The notes: generated from the sequence alone by a model not told the origin. A stretch of 64,000 bases of DNA from Prochlorococcus sp. scB243_498I20 (GCA_000635015.1 JFMR01000108.1:1-64000), one strand, 5' to 3'; positions 42,121 to 54,731 are shown, numbered from the stretch's first letter. Made by a program: numbers and translations.

Positions 42121-42146
42121 AAAAGCAGCTTTAAAGCTGCTTTTTA
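42121..42146 (-). terminator. terminator of the porin gene
   Basis: AAAAGCAGC and GCTGCTTTT arms around TTTAAA, flanked by A and T runs on both sides. It lies about 20 bases after the porin stop on the minus strand and may work in both directions. Confidence 0.85.
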
Positions 42147-42166
42147 TCTTCTTAGTATTCTATGAA

Positions 42167-43468
42167 TTAGAACCTAAAAATAGTTTCAAAAGCATAAGCG
42201 GTTTCATTATACAAAAGCCAATCATCGCCAGTTCCGCCATTTTTTATAGATGTTCCGTTCCCTTTTTCATAATCTGAATCAACTAAATATATTCCTGCTT
42301 TTAAACTAACTGCATCATTAACATTATGAGTGTAATAAAATTCAAAAGCTTCGCCCAAATAATCTATTGTTCCATCAGTATTTAAGAAATTCATACTTTT
42401 CCAAGCACCACTTATTTTATTATTTTCGTTTACTTCATAATCCATCGATAATGTAGAAAAAGTGAAATTAGGAGCTGTTACTCCTATATCTGCATCAATA
42501 AATTCTACTCCAAAATTTGTAGTGAGTTTATCTTTAAGTGTCCAATATCCTCCATATTGCCAAGTAGTGAGTTGAAGTTTAGATACTCCATAATAATCAA
42601 GATAATATTGTGCAGTTCTATTGTCATGTCCCCAAATCGTGTCATATTTTGTATATATAATTCCGCCACCAAAATTTTCGGCATCATAACCTACCATTAA
42701 TGTACCCATATCAGTACTTTGTTCAGTAAAAATGCCAGCGGAATTTCCATTTATTGATATTAAATTTGCACCCATATTCAATCCGTTATCATAAATTCTA
42801 GCTATCGCGATACCTGTTCCTTTTAGTCCTGGTAAGGTCCATATATTATTTCCAGCTCCATTACCTGATAAATAAAAAGCATCTGAATATTTACTTGTTG
42901 TTGTTGCTACTAGATCATCTTGTGCGAGTAATGGACCAACAGCAAAATCCCAACCTACTAATGGAAAAGAATAATAAATCGAAGAAACTGATAATTGATC
43001 GGCATTTGTAACAATATTAGTACTATCTAGTAATACTGTTGAACCCGTCCCAGCATTGCCTGTTTCAATTCCAACAAATAAATTATCTTCTCCGTTAAAG
43101 CTTGTATTTACACCAACATTATATGAATAGTGAGAAATCATTGCTTCTGAAGTATCAGTATAATTTTCGCGATCATGATTACTAATTCCCCCAACTACAA
43201 ATGCAACTGATCCACTCATAGTTGTTGTTTCTGAGAAAGAACCGGCTTCAGTTGCATTAATTGGTGCTTTTATACTTTTAAAAGAATTTTTTGTTGTTGC
43301 TAATCCTTTATTAGAAAAAGTTTTGCTATTAAATCTTTTTTTAGAAAATGACTGCTTTCGGGCATAATTTTCTATCTCGTTAAGATTTACCTCAGACGCT
43401 CCCGCAGTCATTGGTGCTAAACAAGCCAATAAAGCTTGAGTGAAAAGTAAAACTCTAAAAAGTTTCAT
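42167..43468 (-). CDS. outer-membrane porin-like beta-barrel protein
   Basis: 433 residues from the ATG at 43468, which has GAGG about 10 bases before. The signal peptide is MKLFRVLLFTQALLACLAPM with an AGA cleavage site. A basic linker precedes about 16 alternating beta strands, and the chain ends FETIFRF, with the terminal Phe typical of outer-membrane barrels. There is no SLH domain, unlike many cyanobacterial porins. It may admit phosphate esters for PhoX, an inference from position. Confidence 0.75.
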   Translation of the reverse strand: MKLFRVLLFTQALLACLAPMTAGASEVNLNEIENYARKQSFSKKRFNSKTFSNKGLATTKNSFKSIKAPINATEAGSFSETTTMSGSVAFVVGGISNHDRENYTDTSEAMISHYSYNVGVNTSFNGEDNLFVGIETGNAGTGSTVLLDSTNIVTNADQLSVSSIYYSFPLVGWDFAVGPLLAQDDLVATTTSKYSDAFYLSGNGAGNNIWTLPGLKGTGIAIARIYDNGLNMGANLISINGNSAGIFTEQSTDMGTLMVGYDAENFGGGIIYTKYDTIWGHDNRTAQYYLDYYGVSKLQLTTWQYGGYWTLKDKLTTNFGVEFIDADIGVTAPNFTFSTLSMDYEVNENNKISGAWKSMNFLNTDGTIDYLGEAFEFYYTHNVNDAVSLKAGIYLVDSDYEKGNGTSIKNGGTGDDWLLYNETAYAFETIFRF

Positions 43469-43679
43469 AAATTTCCTCACACGAAATTTAATACTCAAAG
43501 TAACATTTTATACATTGATATCTAGTGATTAATTTGATTTACAAATAACAGCACCTTTCCTTAGAGAAAGCATTCAAACTTATCTATGACTGGTTTTTAC
43601 ATACCTGGCTGGTATAGATTTCCAAATCTGCTGGTATAAAAGACTCTCTCATTCCCTAAAAAGCATTGCAAATATTAGG

Positions 43680-43707
43680 TTTATTATTTTCAGCCCGAAA
43701 TAATAAA
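43680..43707. terminator. AT-rich hairpin in the porin-EVE spacer
   Basis: TTTATTATTT (43680-43689) pairs with AAATAATAAA (43698-43707) across TCAGCCCG. Followed by AAAAAG on the + strand and preceded by TTAGG, it may act as a weak two-way terminator or as an operator for the porin. The rest of this spacer (43469-43834) shows a small AGATTT/AAATCT repeat and no gene. Confidence 0.4.
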
Positions 43708-43834
43708 AAAGTCTGTCTCTAGCGATCTGTTTCTATATTTTTTCTAAACTTTATTCGACTAACTATCTTCGATAAACTAAACAAAACGCTTTGGATTTAG
43801 CTGACTTTCGAAAAAAGTTAACAAAATGCCATAC

Positions 43835-43921
43835 CAGCACTATACCAGCAGCCCTATTTCCCGCAACCTATAGACCATGACTGAATCTAATTACTGGCTA
43901 ATGAAAAGTGAGCCTGATGCT
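43835..43921 (+). repeat. junction direct repeat, copy B (right)
   Basis: The 87 bases match copy A (38310-38396), about 80% identity by eye with no gaps. Its first half reads in frame as ALYQQPYFPQPIDHD then stop, like the end of the hydrolase remnant; its second half is the start of the EVE gene, whose ATG overlaps that stop. This suggests that the hydrolase and EVE genes were once adjacent. Confidence 0.8.
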
Positions 43922-44335
43922 TACAGCATAGATACTTTAAAAAATGATGGTGTAACTTTATGGGATGGAATAAGAAATTATCAGGCTCGAAATTTTATGA
44001 GAAAAATGAATAAAGGAGATAAAGTTTTTTTCTATCATTCGAATTGTAAACCCCCAGGTATTGTGGGACTTATGGAAGTAATAGATCTAAATATTGTTGA
44101 CCCTACTCAATTTGATCAAGATTCAAAATATTTTGATCCAAAATCGAAACCTGATAATCCTAGATGGGATTGCGTAAAAGTAAAATACATTTCTAAATCA
44201 AAAAAGATTTTAAGTTTACCTGAATTAAAAATTTTATTTAATGAAGATGAGTTATTAGTCGTAAAAAAAGGTAATAGGTTATCTATATTACCTGTCAGAA
44301 ATGATATTGCAAAAATACTACTAGAAAAAATATAA
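43877..44335 (+). CDS. EVE domain protein
   Basis: 152 residues. MTESNYWLMKSEPDAYSIDT is the classic EVE start, followed by WDGIRNYQARNFMRKMNKGD, FFYHSNCKPPGIVGLMEV and DPKSKPDNPRWDCVKV. EVE domains share the PUA-like fold and bind modified bases in nucleic acids. It is a complete gene, unlike the partial copies at 38352 and 42001. Confidence 0.93.
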   Translation: MTESNYWLMKSEPDAYSIDTLKNDGVTLWDGIRNYQARNFMRKMNKGDKVFFYHSNCKPPGIVGLMEVIDLNIVDPTQFDQDSKYFDPKSKPDNPRWDCVKVKYISKSKKILSLPELKILFNEDELLVVKKGNRLSILPVRNDIAKILLEKI

Positions 44336-44341
44336 TTATCT

Positions 44342-44593
44342 TTAATCCTTAAAATTCATTGAAAACATATTGCCAATATAAAGTCTCGTTAAATCCCTAT
44401 TTTGAAATCCTTTTTGCATCAAAAATCCCGCAATAGCTGCTTGTAGTATCCTGTATTGATCCCAGTTAGGATGATCCTCAACGAATTCTTTCATAGCCTT
44501 TTGAAGATTTTCTTGAAGTTCACATTTGAAACTTATTACTTCATCTTTATGATTAGATACTTTTGGATTTTCGTCGTAATTTAACTCTTGCAT
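44342..44593 (-). CDS. DUF2811 protein (cyanobacterial)
   Basis: 83 residues: FKCELQENLQKAMKEFVEDH, then NWDQYRILQAAIAGFLMQKG and TRLYIGNMF. The pattern matches DUF2811 proteins found in cyanobacteria; the function is unknown. Its upstream region (44594-44906) has DnaA-box-like sites. Convergent with the EVE gene (6 bases apart). Confidence 0.78.
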   Translation of the reverse strand: MQELNYDENPKVSNHKDEVISFKCELQENLQKAMKEFVEDHPNWDQYRILQAAIAGFLMQKGFQNRDLTRLYIGNMFSMNFKD

Positions 44594-44789
44594 ATTGAAA
44601 AACTTTATTGGAATTTAAATCTACAAAATATAGTTTTCTCCAAAATCACTGAATCGTCAACAAGCATTATTAAGATACAGTCTCAGGTTATAGAATAATG
44701 AGAATTCAGTCATAAATAGAGGGTTCAGGGACATCAAATTTATAAATTTAAATCTTACTTAAATATAAAGATTTATATAAAATCAGAAG

Positions 44790-44854
44790 TTTTCCACATG
44801 CTTAAGATCATCAGATATTTTTTTAAAAAAATACTGTGGAAAAGTTGTGAAAAA
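44790..44854. promoter_or_regulatory. cluster of DnaA-box-like sites
   Basis: TTTTCCACA (44790-44798) and its reverse complement TGTGGAAAA (44835-44843), plus TGTGAAAAA (44846-44854) with one change, lie in a 313-base gene-free gap. TTTTCCACA is the box reported for cyanobacterial DnaA. Two exact boxes within 54 bases are unlikely by chance but not impossible in AT-rich DNA. It could be a DnaA-titration or regulatory site rather than an origin, as dnaA and dnaN are not near. Confidence 0.5.
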
Positions 44855-44906
44855 TTTTTTTTGGGAAGGGGAAATTTTTTCTAAAATTTCCAATTTTATT
44901 TATCTT

Positions 44907-45278
44907 TTAATCCATTGATTCCCACATGTTTTTTATTTCATAAAATAAATTTTGTGCAATTGGTATCGGCCAATACATTTCGAAAGATCTAGTTTGCTCT
45001 TGACTTTCAAAAACAAACCTTAAACTCCATTCATTTTTTTTTCCCTCTAAGTAAATATACCAAGGTAGTTGTTCTAATTCTAAAGAAATAGATTCTTCAT
45101 CCATTAGTTCATCCTTGATAACTAATAGTTGTTCATTAATTCTTAAGAGTAGAAGATACAGTGAATTGAATTCACTTTTTTGTAACTCGATTGACCAATT
45201 GTCTACACCAATCAAAAAGCAAAATTTGCCTTTTTTTAAATCTTTAAGTAATCTCCATCTTTTTTGGTCTTTTACCAA
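44907..45278 (-). CDS. DUF1818 protein (cyanobacterial)
   Basis: 123 residues: KRWRLLKDLKKGKFCFLIGV, then WSIELQKSEFNSLYLLL, LEQLPWYIYLEG and WSLRFVFES...FEMYWPIPIAQNL. This fits DUF1818, a small beta-rich protein of cyanobacteria and plastid-bearing algae. Two bases separate it from the rpoZ stop, so the two are co-transcribed. Unknown function. Confidence 0.85.
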   Translation of the reverse strand: MVKDQKRWRLLKDLKKGKFCFLIGVDNWSIELQKSEFNSLYLLLLRINEQLLVIKDELMDEESISLELEQLPWYIYLEGKKNEWSLRFVFESQEQTRSFEMYWPIPIAQNLFYEIKNMWESMD

Positions 45279-45280
45279 AA

Positions 45281-45517
45281 TTAGCCTGGAAGTAAATCTG
45301 GTTGATCTTGCTCATCACTTAGTTCAATAATTGACCTTTGAACGGGTTTAATAGTTGATTCTTCTAATAATCCATCAAAATCATCAAAACGTCTTTGTTT
45401 AGCTCTGAAAGCAATTTTCACTGTAGTTAAATATCTATTAGTTGATTTTCTTATCAAGCTTTCTCCTCTCTTAGCAAGATCGTTAGAATCAATTCCCGCA
45501 TTATTTGATATTTTCAT
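45281..45517 (-). CDS. rpoZ: RNA polymerase omega subunit
   Basis: 78 residues. The omega family core is visible as [17 protein letters not shown] preceded by [12 protein letters not shown], and the acidic C-terminal part ends PDLLPG as in cyanobacterial omega. Omega helps assemble beta-prime. It leads a unit with the DUF1818 gene. Confidence 0.9.
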   Translation of the reverse strand: MKISNNAGIDSNDLAKRGESLIRKSTNRYLTTVKIAFRAKQRRFDDFDGLLEESTIKPVQRSIIELSDEQDQPDLLPG

Positions 45518-45615
45518 TAAAAAAAATTTTTTACTATAGGATATATCTTACAGTTTATTCGACCATTTCAAAAAATAAATTACAAAAACAACTTAATTGA
45601 TTTAAATAATTTCAT

Positions 45616-47184
45616 ATGGAAGAAAATTTATCTGGAACACTTGCTATTGATTTAGGGAACACTAATTCTGTCATAGCTTTTCAAGATCAAAAAGATATAA
45701 ATTCTGTTTTAGTTGAGATACCGAATATTACATCATCTCCAGGAGTTATCCCTACAGCAGTTTGGTTCGAAGAACCTTCAAAGACTCCTAAAATTGGCAT
45801 TAGTGCTCTAAAGATGAGGTATAACTCAAATTCTGATTTATTTTTTCATTCAAACTTTAAAAGATTAATTGGAAATTCTAATGAAAAAATTCACCAAACA
45901 AATATCTTAAAACCTAATGAATGTGGCGAAAAATTTTTTCAAATTTTATGGGCAAACATCCCGCACAAGTATGAGATCAAAAGACTTGTTTTAACTGCTC
46001 CAATAGATACATATAAGGGTTACAGAGAATGGTTAGTTAACCTCTGCGAGGCAATATCTGTAGATGAAATAGCCCTTGTTGATGAGCCTACTGCGGCAAG
46101 TTTAGGTGTAAATTTACCATTTGGCTCAAAAATTATGACATTAGATATTGGAGGAAGTACAGTCGATATGAATATAGTCAGAATAGAAGGAGGAGAAGGA
46201 AAGTCTGGTCCAATAGCTGAACTTTTAAAATTTAAAGGTAATGACGTAAGCTCAATTTCAAAACAAAAGATAAGGTGTGCAGAAATAATTGGAAAAACAG
46301 GCTCAAAAATTGGCGGAAAAGATTTTGATCAATGGATAGTTAATTATTTTATTCCTGGTAATAATTATGTTTCTAATCTTTTAAAGGCAGAAGAATTAAA
46401 ATGTAAGCTGAGTTCATCTGCAATCAAATATGAAAATAAATATCCAATAAAATTATTTACTGAACAAAATCAAGAAAAAGAATTTTACCTAAGTAAAGAA
46501 ATATTTGAGAAAATACTCATTGAAAATAATCTTCTGAATCACCTTAATTCTTTACTCAAAGATTTATTAAATCAAGCAAGAGGTAAATTTTGCACAGTTG
46601 ACGACTTAAATTCAATTGTTTTGGTTGGTGGAGGAACTCAAATACCATTGATTAAAGAATGGATAACAAAAAAAATTTCAAAGATTCAAATAAAGTCGCC
46701 GCCTCCTATCGAATCAATAGCTTTGGGAGCTTTAGCAATGACCCCTGGGGTAAAAATTAAAGACATATTAAACAAAGGATTATCTATAAGATTATTTAAT
46801 AAAAGAGAACAAAAACACTTTTGGCATCCTATTTTTTGTAGAGGGCAAACATGGCCGACTGAAAACCCATTTAAACTAATCCTTCAAGCCAGTAATGAGA
46901 AACAGAAAATATTCGAAATAATAATTGGAGAGACACAAAAAGAAAGATCATATGATGTTATTTTTGAAAATGGATTACCAAAGTTATCAGAGGTTCAAAA
47001 TGAAGAAGAAATTATAAAATGGAAAAAAAAACCACTCAAAATAGTATTAGAAAATGAATCAAATATTGGAGAAGACAACTTAAAACTTTTTTTTAAAATT
47101 ACGAAAAGTGCTGATTTATTAGTTAAGTGTTTTGATATTAAAGATGAATTCTTAGGAGAGTATAATTTAGGAAATATTTTCTGA
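45616..47184 (+). CDS. Hsp70-family protein (DnaK-like, short)
   Basis: 522 residues. The ATPase motifs of Hsp70 are present: AIDLGNTNSVIAF (phosphate 1), DEPTAASLGVNLPF, MTLDIGGSTVDMNIV (phosphate 2) and IVLVGGGTQIP (adenosine). After residue 380 there is a beta-rich part like a substrate domain, but the helical lid and the EEVD-like end of DnaK (about 630 residues) are missing. Possibly a specialised chaperone of marine cyanobacteria. It is divergent from rpoZ. Confidence 0.85.
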   Translation: MEENLSGTLAIDLGNTNSVIAFQDQKDINSVLVEIPNITSSPGVIPTAVWFEEPSKTPKIGISALKMRYNSNSDLFFHSNFKRLIGNSNEKIHQTNILKPNECGEKFFQILWANIPHKYEIKRLVLTAPIDTYKGYREWLVNLCEAISVDEIALVDEPTAASLGVNLPFGSKIMTLDIGGSTVDMNIVRIEGGEGKSGPIAELLKFKGNDVSSISKQKIRCAEIIGKTGSKIGGKDFDQWIVNYFIPGNNYVSNLLKAEELKCKLSSSAIKYENKYPIKLFTEQNQEKEFYLSKEIFEKILIENNLLNHLNSLLKDLLNQARGKFCTVDDLNSIVLVGGGTQIPLIKEWITKKISKIQIKSPPPIESIALGALAMTPGVKIKDILNKGLSIRLFNKREQKHFWHPIFCRGQTWPTENPFKLILQASNEKQKIFEIIIGETQKERSYDVIFENGLPKLSEVQNEEEIIKWKKKPLKIVLENESNIGEDNLKLFFKITKSADLLVKCFDIKDEFLGEYNLGNIF

Positions 47185-47191
47185 AAGCAAA

Positions 47192-47728
47192 CTATTCAAG
47201 AAAAACTCCTTCCTCATTATCAACATTCTTTAAACGTAAACTAATACTTTCAATTTTACTAGTTGGCACTTTTTTACCACAAAAATCTGGTTGAATAGGC
47301 AATTCTCTATGACCTCTATCTACCATTACTAACAACATCACTCTTTGGGGTCTGCCCCATGAATATAAAGCATCCATTGCAGCTCTAATTGTTCTACCTG
47401 TATAAATTACATCATCTATTAAAAGAATTTCTTGTTTCTCAATTGGAGTTGGAATATCTGCAGCTTGTATTAGGCGAGTTCCAACTCTATTTTGATCATC
47501 TCTATAAAAAGTTGGATCAATTGTTCCTTTTTTAACTCTTAAACCTGTCCTACAGAATAATTCCTCTTCTAGAACTTCAGTCAGCTCAATTCCTCTAGTC
47601 GGAATACCAACCAATAAAAGGTTATCCAGTTTTTTGACTTTTTCAATAATTTCGGAAGTTAAACGTGAAATAGTTTTTCTAAGCTCAAATTCATTAAGTA
47701 TTACAATCTTTTTTGTTTTCTTGGACAT
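47192..47728 (-). CDS. pyrR: PyrR, pyrimidine attenuator / uracil phosphoribosyltransferase
   Basis: 178 residues of the PRT fold: LVGIPTRGIELTEVL, the PRPP loop ILLIDDVIYTGRTIRAAMDA and VMLLVMVDRGHRELPIQPDF, all PyrR hallmarks. In other bacteria it binds pyr mRNA to control pyrimidine genes and has weak UPRT activity. No PyrR-binding leader is seen beside it. Confidence 0.92.
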   Translation of the reverse strand: MSKKTKKIVILNEFELRKTISRLTSEIIEKVKKLDNLLLVGIPTRGIELTEVLEEELFCRTGLRVKKGTIDPTFYRDDQNRVGTRLIQAADIPTPIEKQEILLIDDVIYTGRTIRAAMDALYSWGRPQRVMLLVMVDRGHRELPIQPDFCGKKVPTSKIESISLRLKNVDNEEGVFLE

Positions 47729-47865
47729 GATTTATCAATAAATAAAAGTCGTCTACTATTTTCTTAAATTAGCAAAAGCTAACTATGTTAAATATAAATT
47801 GTTAAAGAGTAACGTTTAAAGCTAAATTTAGGGTTGGATCAGTTAAAAATGAATTTGATCTAAAT

Positions 47866-49488
47866 ATGTCAAAGATTAGCAGCAAAAATATAAAAAGGTT
47901 AAATGTTCCTCAGAGCCCTGTAGTTTTAGCAATACTAGACGGGTGGGGATATCGAGAAGAAAAATCAGATAATGCTATAAATAGTGCCCACACTCCAATT
48001 ATGGATTCATTGTGGCATGCTTATCCCCACACCCTGATAAGTGCAAGTGGATCTGATGTAGGCCTCCCGGATGGTCAGATGGGCAATTCAGAGGTAGGGC
48101 ACCTTACCATTGGTTCGGGAAGAATAATACAACAAGAACTTGTAAGGATTTCAAATATTGTAAAAAATAATCAATTAGGCTTGGTTAATGAGTTAAAAGA
48201 GATGGCTGATTCATTGAAGAAAAATAATTCTACTTTGCATATCACGGGATTATGTTCGGATGGAGGAGTTCATAGCCATATTGATCATTTATTAGGTCTA
48301 ATAAAATGGGCATCTGAAAATGAAATCAAAAAAGTTGCAATTCATATTATTACTGATGGTAGAGATACTCCTGCAAAAAGTGCCTCTAAATATCTCGATC
48401 AAATAGAGTCATGCATAAAAAAATTCAATACTGGAGAAATAGCTTCCATATGCGGAAGATACTGGATAATGGATAGAAATCTTTTATGGGATAGAACAGA
48501 AAAAGCATATTCTAATTTGACTGATCCGAATATTCGAATAACAAATATTTCTCCTAAGGATTACATAGAAAAAAGTTATAGTAATAACATAACTGATGAA
48601 TTTATAGAGCCCATACGAATTTCTGAAAATTATCTTAAGGATGGGGATAGTTTGATTTGCTTTAACTTTCGTCCCGACAGAGCAAGACAAATAGTCAAAT
48701 CCCTTTCACTTAAGGAATTCTCAGACTTTAAAAGAAAAAATTATCTTAATCTAGATTTTGTCACTTTTACTCAATATGATCCAAGCTTTCCCGTTAAAGT
48801 TGCATTTCCTCCTGAGCCACTCAATAATTTTATTGGCCAAATAGTGTCAGAAAATGGACTTAAACAATACAGAACCGCGGAAACTGAAAAATATCCTCAC
48901 GTAACATATTTTTTCAATGGAGGCGTTGAAATTCCTTTACCTGGAGAAGAGAGACATTTAATTCCATCTCCCAGAGTCGCAACTTATGATATGGAACCCG
49001 AAATGTCTGCGGAGGAATTAACTATTAGCTGCTCTAAAGCCATTAAAAGTGGGAATTATGCATTTATAGTCATTAATTTTGCCAATCCTGATATGGTTGG
49101 ACATACAGGCAACATGGATGCGACAGTTAAAGCGATAGAAAAAGTAGATAAATGTGTGGGTCAAATAGTCAATGCTACTGGAGAAATGGGAGGAAGCATT
49201 CTTATTACAGCCGATCATGGTAACGCGGAGGTAATGAAAGGATCTCAAGGAGAGCCATGGACAGCACATACAATCAATAAAGTGCCATTAATTTTGATAG
49301 AAGGTGAAAAAAGAAAAATACCAAATATGGGAAATGCAATTAATTTAAGAGATAATGCCGGCTTAGCAGATATTGCGCCCACTTTATTACAATTATTAAA
49401 TCTTCCAATACCAAAAGAAATGACAGGCAAATCTCTTATTCAAGAAATTGAATTAAAAGGTTATAATAAAGTTGTTCAACACGTTTAA
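47866..49488 (+). CDS. gpmI: cofactor-independent phosphoglycerate mutase
   Basis: 540 residues. N-terminal [10 protein letters not shown] with the metal-binding Asp, then [17 protein letters not shown] with the catalytic Ser, [21 protein letters not shown], and the C-terminal metal sites [12 protein letters not shown] and ITADHGNAE. Converts 3-phosphoglycerate to 2-phosphoglycerate in glycolysis, Mn-dependent. Followed 23 bases later by secG. Confidence 0.96.
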   Translation: MSKISSKNIKRLNVPQSPVVLAILDGWGYREEKSDNAINSAHTPIMDSLWHAYPHTLISASGSDVGLPDGQMGNSEVGHLTIGSGRIIQQELVRISNIVKNNQLGLVNELKEMADSLKKNNSTLHITGLCSDGGVHSHIDHLLGLIKWASENEIKKVAIHIITDGRDTPAKSASKYLDQIESCIKKFNTGEIASICGRYWIMDRNLLWDRTEKAYSNLTDPNIRITNISPKDYIEKSYSNNITDEFIEPIRISENYLKDGDSLICFNFRPDRARQIVKSLSLKEFSDFKRKNYLNLDFVTFTQYDPSFPVKVAFPPEPLNNFIGQIVSENGLKQYRTAETEKYPHVTYFFNGGVEIPLPGEERHLIPSPRVATYDMEPEMSAEELTISCSKAIKSGNYAFIVINFANPDMVGHTGNMDATVKAIEKVDKCVGQIVNATGEMGGSILITADHGNAEVMKGSQGEPWTAHTINKVPLILIEGEKRKIPNMGNAINLRDNAGLADIAPTLLQLLNLPIPKEMTGKSLIQEIELKGYNKVVQHV

Positions 49489-49511
49489 AATTAATAAAAG
49501 TTTTTTAAGCA

Positions 49512-49739
49512 ATGATTCAAATAATAAGTTGGGTATGGGTATTTTCTGGGGTTCTTCTTATTCTCTTAGTTTTACTTCATAGTCCCAAAGGTGATGGAAT
49601 GGGAGGAATAGCAGCTAGTGGAAGCTCTATGTTTAACAGCGCAAGTAGTGCAGAAGCCTCGCTTAACAAAATAACTTGGACTTTTCTAGTAATATTTTTG
49701 TCTCTCGCAATTATCCTCAGCGCTGGTTGGATTTCATAA
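49512..49739 (+). CDS. secG: preprotein translocase subunit SecG
   Basis: 75 residues with two helices. Family pattern: VLLILLVLLHSPKGDGMGGI, a Ser/Gly-rich loop (ASGSSMFNSASSAEASLNK), then the second helix. SecG assists SecYE. The gene order gpmI-secG followed by convergent groEL is typical of picocyanobacteria (from memory). Confidence 0.93.
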   Translation: MIQIISWVWVFSGVLLILLVLLHSPKGDGMGGIAASGSSMFNSASSAEASLNKITWTFLVIFLSLAIILSAGWIS

Positions 49740-49752
49740 AATTTGAATAAAA

Positions 49753-49779
49753 AAGGGACCATTTTGAATGATCCCTTCT
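49753..49779. terminator. two-way terminator between secG and groEL
   Basis: AAGGGACCATT and AATGATCCCTT pair across TTG. A-rich before and T-rich after, so it may stop both secG (+) and groEL (-) transcripts, which converge here. Confidence 0.8.
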
Positions 49780-49806
49780 AAAAGATTAATTAAAACTATT
49801 GATCAG

Positions 49807-51471
<1,665 letters not shown>

Positions 51472-51495
51472 TTAATAATTTTTGAAACAAATATT

Positions 51496-51807
51496 TTAGC
51501 TTACTACAGCTAAAATATCCTTTTCAGAGAGCAAGACATATTCATCTCCTCCCAATTTAATGTCTGTTCCAGCATATTTGCTGTACAAAACTTTATCGCC
51601 AATACTCACTTCTGGAGTTTGTCGAGAACCATCGTCATTAAGTTTGCCAGGGCCCACCTGAGCAACTTCTCCAACCTGTGGTTTTTCTTTAGCTGAATCA
51701 GGCAAAAGAATGCCTCCAGCAGTTTTTTCCTCAGATGCGGAAACTTTAATAAATATTCTATCTCCCAGTGGTTTTACTGTAGAGACTGTAAGTGAAACAG
51801 CTGCCAT
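51496..51807 (-). CDS. groES: 10 kDa co-chaperonin GroES
   Basis: 103 residues. [20 protein letters not shown], the mobile loop [14 protein letters not shown] and [20 protein letters not shown] are typical. GroES caps GroEL. Upstream (51808-52025) lies the divergent atpD promoter; no CIRCE-like inverted repeat was found there. Confidence 0.96.
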
Positions 51808-52022
51808 AGATTAATGGAGGATCATGAGTGAAACGCTTTGCGTCATAAAAATGGAAAGAGAAATTCTCTATCCGTATCATCAACAACATAATCTGCAAAG
51901 CGGCAATTAAACCATACTTAAACTGTGCGGGTGGCCGAACCCATTTAACGAATCTACCCATTAGGTGGTAGTATTTTCGGATTAAAAGCTATTTAAATCA
52001 GCTAATCATCACCAATCAATAA

Positions 52023-53486
<1,464 letters not shown>

Positions 53487-53528
53487 ATATCTGAATATAT
53501 ATATTTAACCTTCAATAAATCTAAATTA

Positions 53529-53933
53529 ATGTCAATTTCTCTAAAAGTTTTAGCTCCTAATAAAAATGTTTATCAAGGCGAAGCTGAAGAAGTAATCCTT
53601 CCTAGTACTACTGGTCAACTTGGTGTATTACCTGGACATATCTCTTTAGTTACTGCTATAGATATTGGCGTTTTAAGGCTAAGAATGAATTCCCAGTGGA
53701 AATCAATAGCCCTAATGGGAGGCTTCGCTGAAATTGAATCAGATGAAGTCATAGTTTTAGTAAATAATGCTGAAATTGGTTCTGAAATTAACGTTCAAGA
53801 TGCTGAACAAGATCTTAAAGAAGCAAAATTAGCAATGAGCAAATTTTCTGAAAATGAAAAGAATCCAGAAAAAATTAAAGCCTTGAAAGAAGTTTCGAAG
53901 GCTGAGGCTAGAATTCAAGCTGCGAAGAACTAA
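53529..53933 (+). CDS. atpC: ATP synthase F1 subunit epsilon
   Basis: 134 residues: [40 protein letters not shown], and a C-terminal helical hairpin with [15 protein letters not shown]. Epsilon regulates ATPase activity. Convergent with the PSRP-3 gene, 3 bases between stops. Confidence 0.96.
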   Translation: MSISLKVLAPNKNVYQGEAEEVILPSTTGQLGVLPGHISLVTAIDIGVLRLRMNSQWKSIALMGGFAEIESDEVIVLVNNAEIGSEINVQDAEQDLKEAKLAMSKFSENEKNPEKIKALKEVSKAEARIQAAKN

Positions 53934-53936
53934 TAT

Positions 53937-54413
53937 TTAAGCAGTCCCACAAAAAGTTACTTCGGGAAACTTTAATTTTGCTTCTTCTAATTTTTTTGTT
54001 TTGCCTTCTTCTTGCCAATAATTTATTACTTCAGTAGCTTTATTCAATATCTCTACTCTTTCGTTATCTGTAATCCAGCCTTTATTCTCTAACTCACTTT
54101 TTAATTTTTCCCAAGCATCATCTCTTGGCCAAAAATAATAAGCAGTTAGAGGACTTGATCCTCCACCAACTATCTGATCCACTGCTAAAGCCACATTATC
54201 AGGTAACCACAATACTTTAATTATGAATCTTCCTTCATCAGGCTTAGGGGTATAACCAGTAGGCACTCCATCTTCATCAATTGTAGCAGCCGCTAATACA
54301 GCTGAAGCACCCATCATTCCTGAATTAGGAGAAGAATTTTTAGAATTTTGTGAATCACTGTTTTTTCCCTTTTTTTCTGTTGAAATTTGATTTAACTTAT
54401 CTGATGAGGTCAT
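53937..54413 (-). CDS. PSRP-3/Ycf65 ribosomal protein (cS23)
   Basis: 158 residues. The C-terminal 100 match Ycf65/PSRP-3: [20 protein letters not shown], then [39 protein letters not shown] and YWQ. This protein is found in the small ribosomal subunit of plastids and cyanobacteria. The N-terminal 55 residues are a Ser/Asn/Lys-rich, probably disordered extension, longer than usual. Not part of the atp operon (opposite strand). Confidence 0.9.
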   Translation of the reverse strand: MTSSDKLNQISTEKKGKNSDSQNSKNSSPNSGMMGASAVLAAATIDEDGVPTGYTPKPDEGRFIIKVLWLPDNVALAVDQIVGGGSSPLTAYYFWPRDDAWEKLKSELENKGWITDNERVEILNKATEVINYWQEEGKTKKLEEAKLKFPEVTFCGTA

Positions 54414-54519
54414 TCATTTATTTGTGTTTAATAAATAATTTATCAGTTTATGGTCACATTTTGATTGATTTATTCAAAATTTCTTGATTTTAATCACTGA
54501 TACCTTCTAAACAGAATTT

Positions 54520-54678
54520 TTATCTATCATGAGATACTTCATAAAAGTCATAAATAGTAGCTTCTAATGAATCCCAAAGGTCTTTGGGGATATCGTTTTC
54601 TTCTGCGAACATACCAAGCTGACTAGCTATGCTTCTTGCTTGAGAGAGTTTCGAATCATATGAATCGGACTTATTCAT
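54520..54678 (-). CDS. small acidic protein (52 aa)
   Basis: ATG-to-TAA frame: SKLSQARSIASQLGMFAEEN, then DIPKDLWDSLEATIYDFYEV. A soluble helical protein with a clear acidic C-terminal half. Not recognised. It sits between pepP and the PSRP-3 gene on the same strand. Confidence 0.62.
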   Translation of the reverse strand: MNKSDSYDSKLSQARSIASQLGMFAEENDIPKDLWDSLEATIYDFYEVSHDR

Positions 54679-54731
54679 TATTTGAGCTTTAAACTTAATA
54701 AAAAAAATCTATTAATTAGATAAGTCAAATT

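Noticed and set aside
42505-42687. 60-codon frame inside the porin
   Set aside because: Same-strand shadow in another frame of a clear beta-barrel protein.
37870-43921. tRNA-sited integrative element
   Set aside because: No tRNA, integrase, recombinase or excisionase gene was found; the repeats are at a protein-gene junction.
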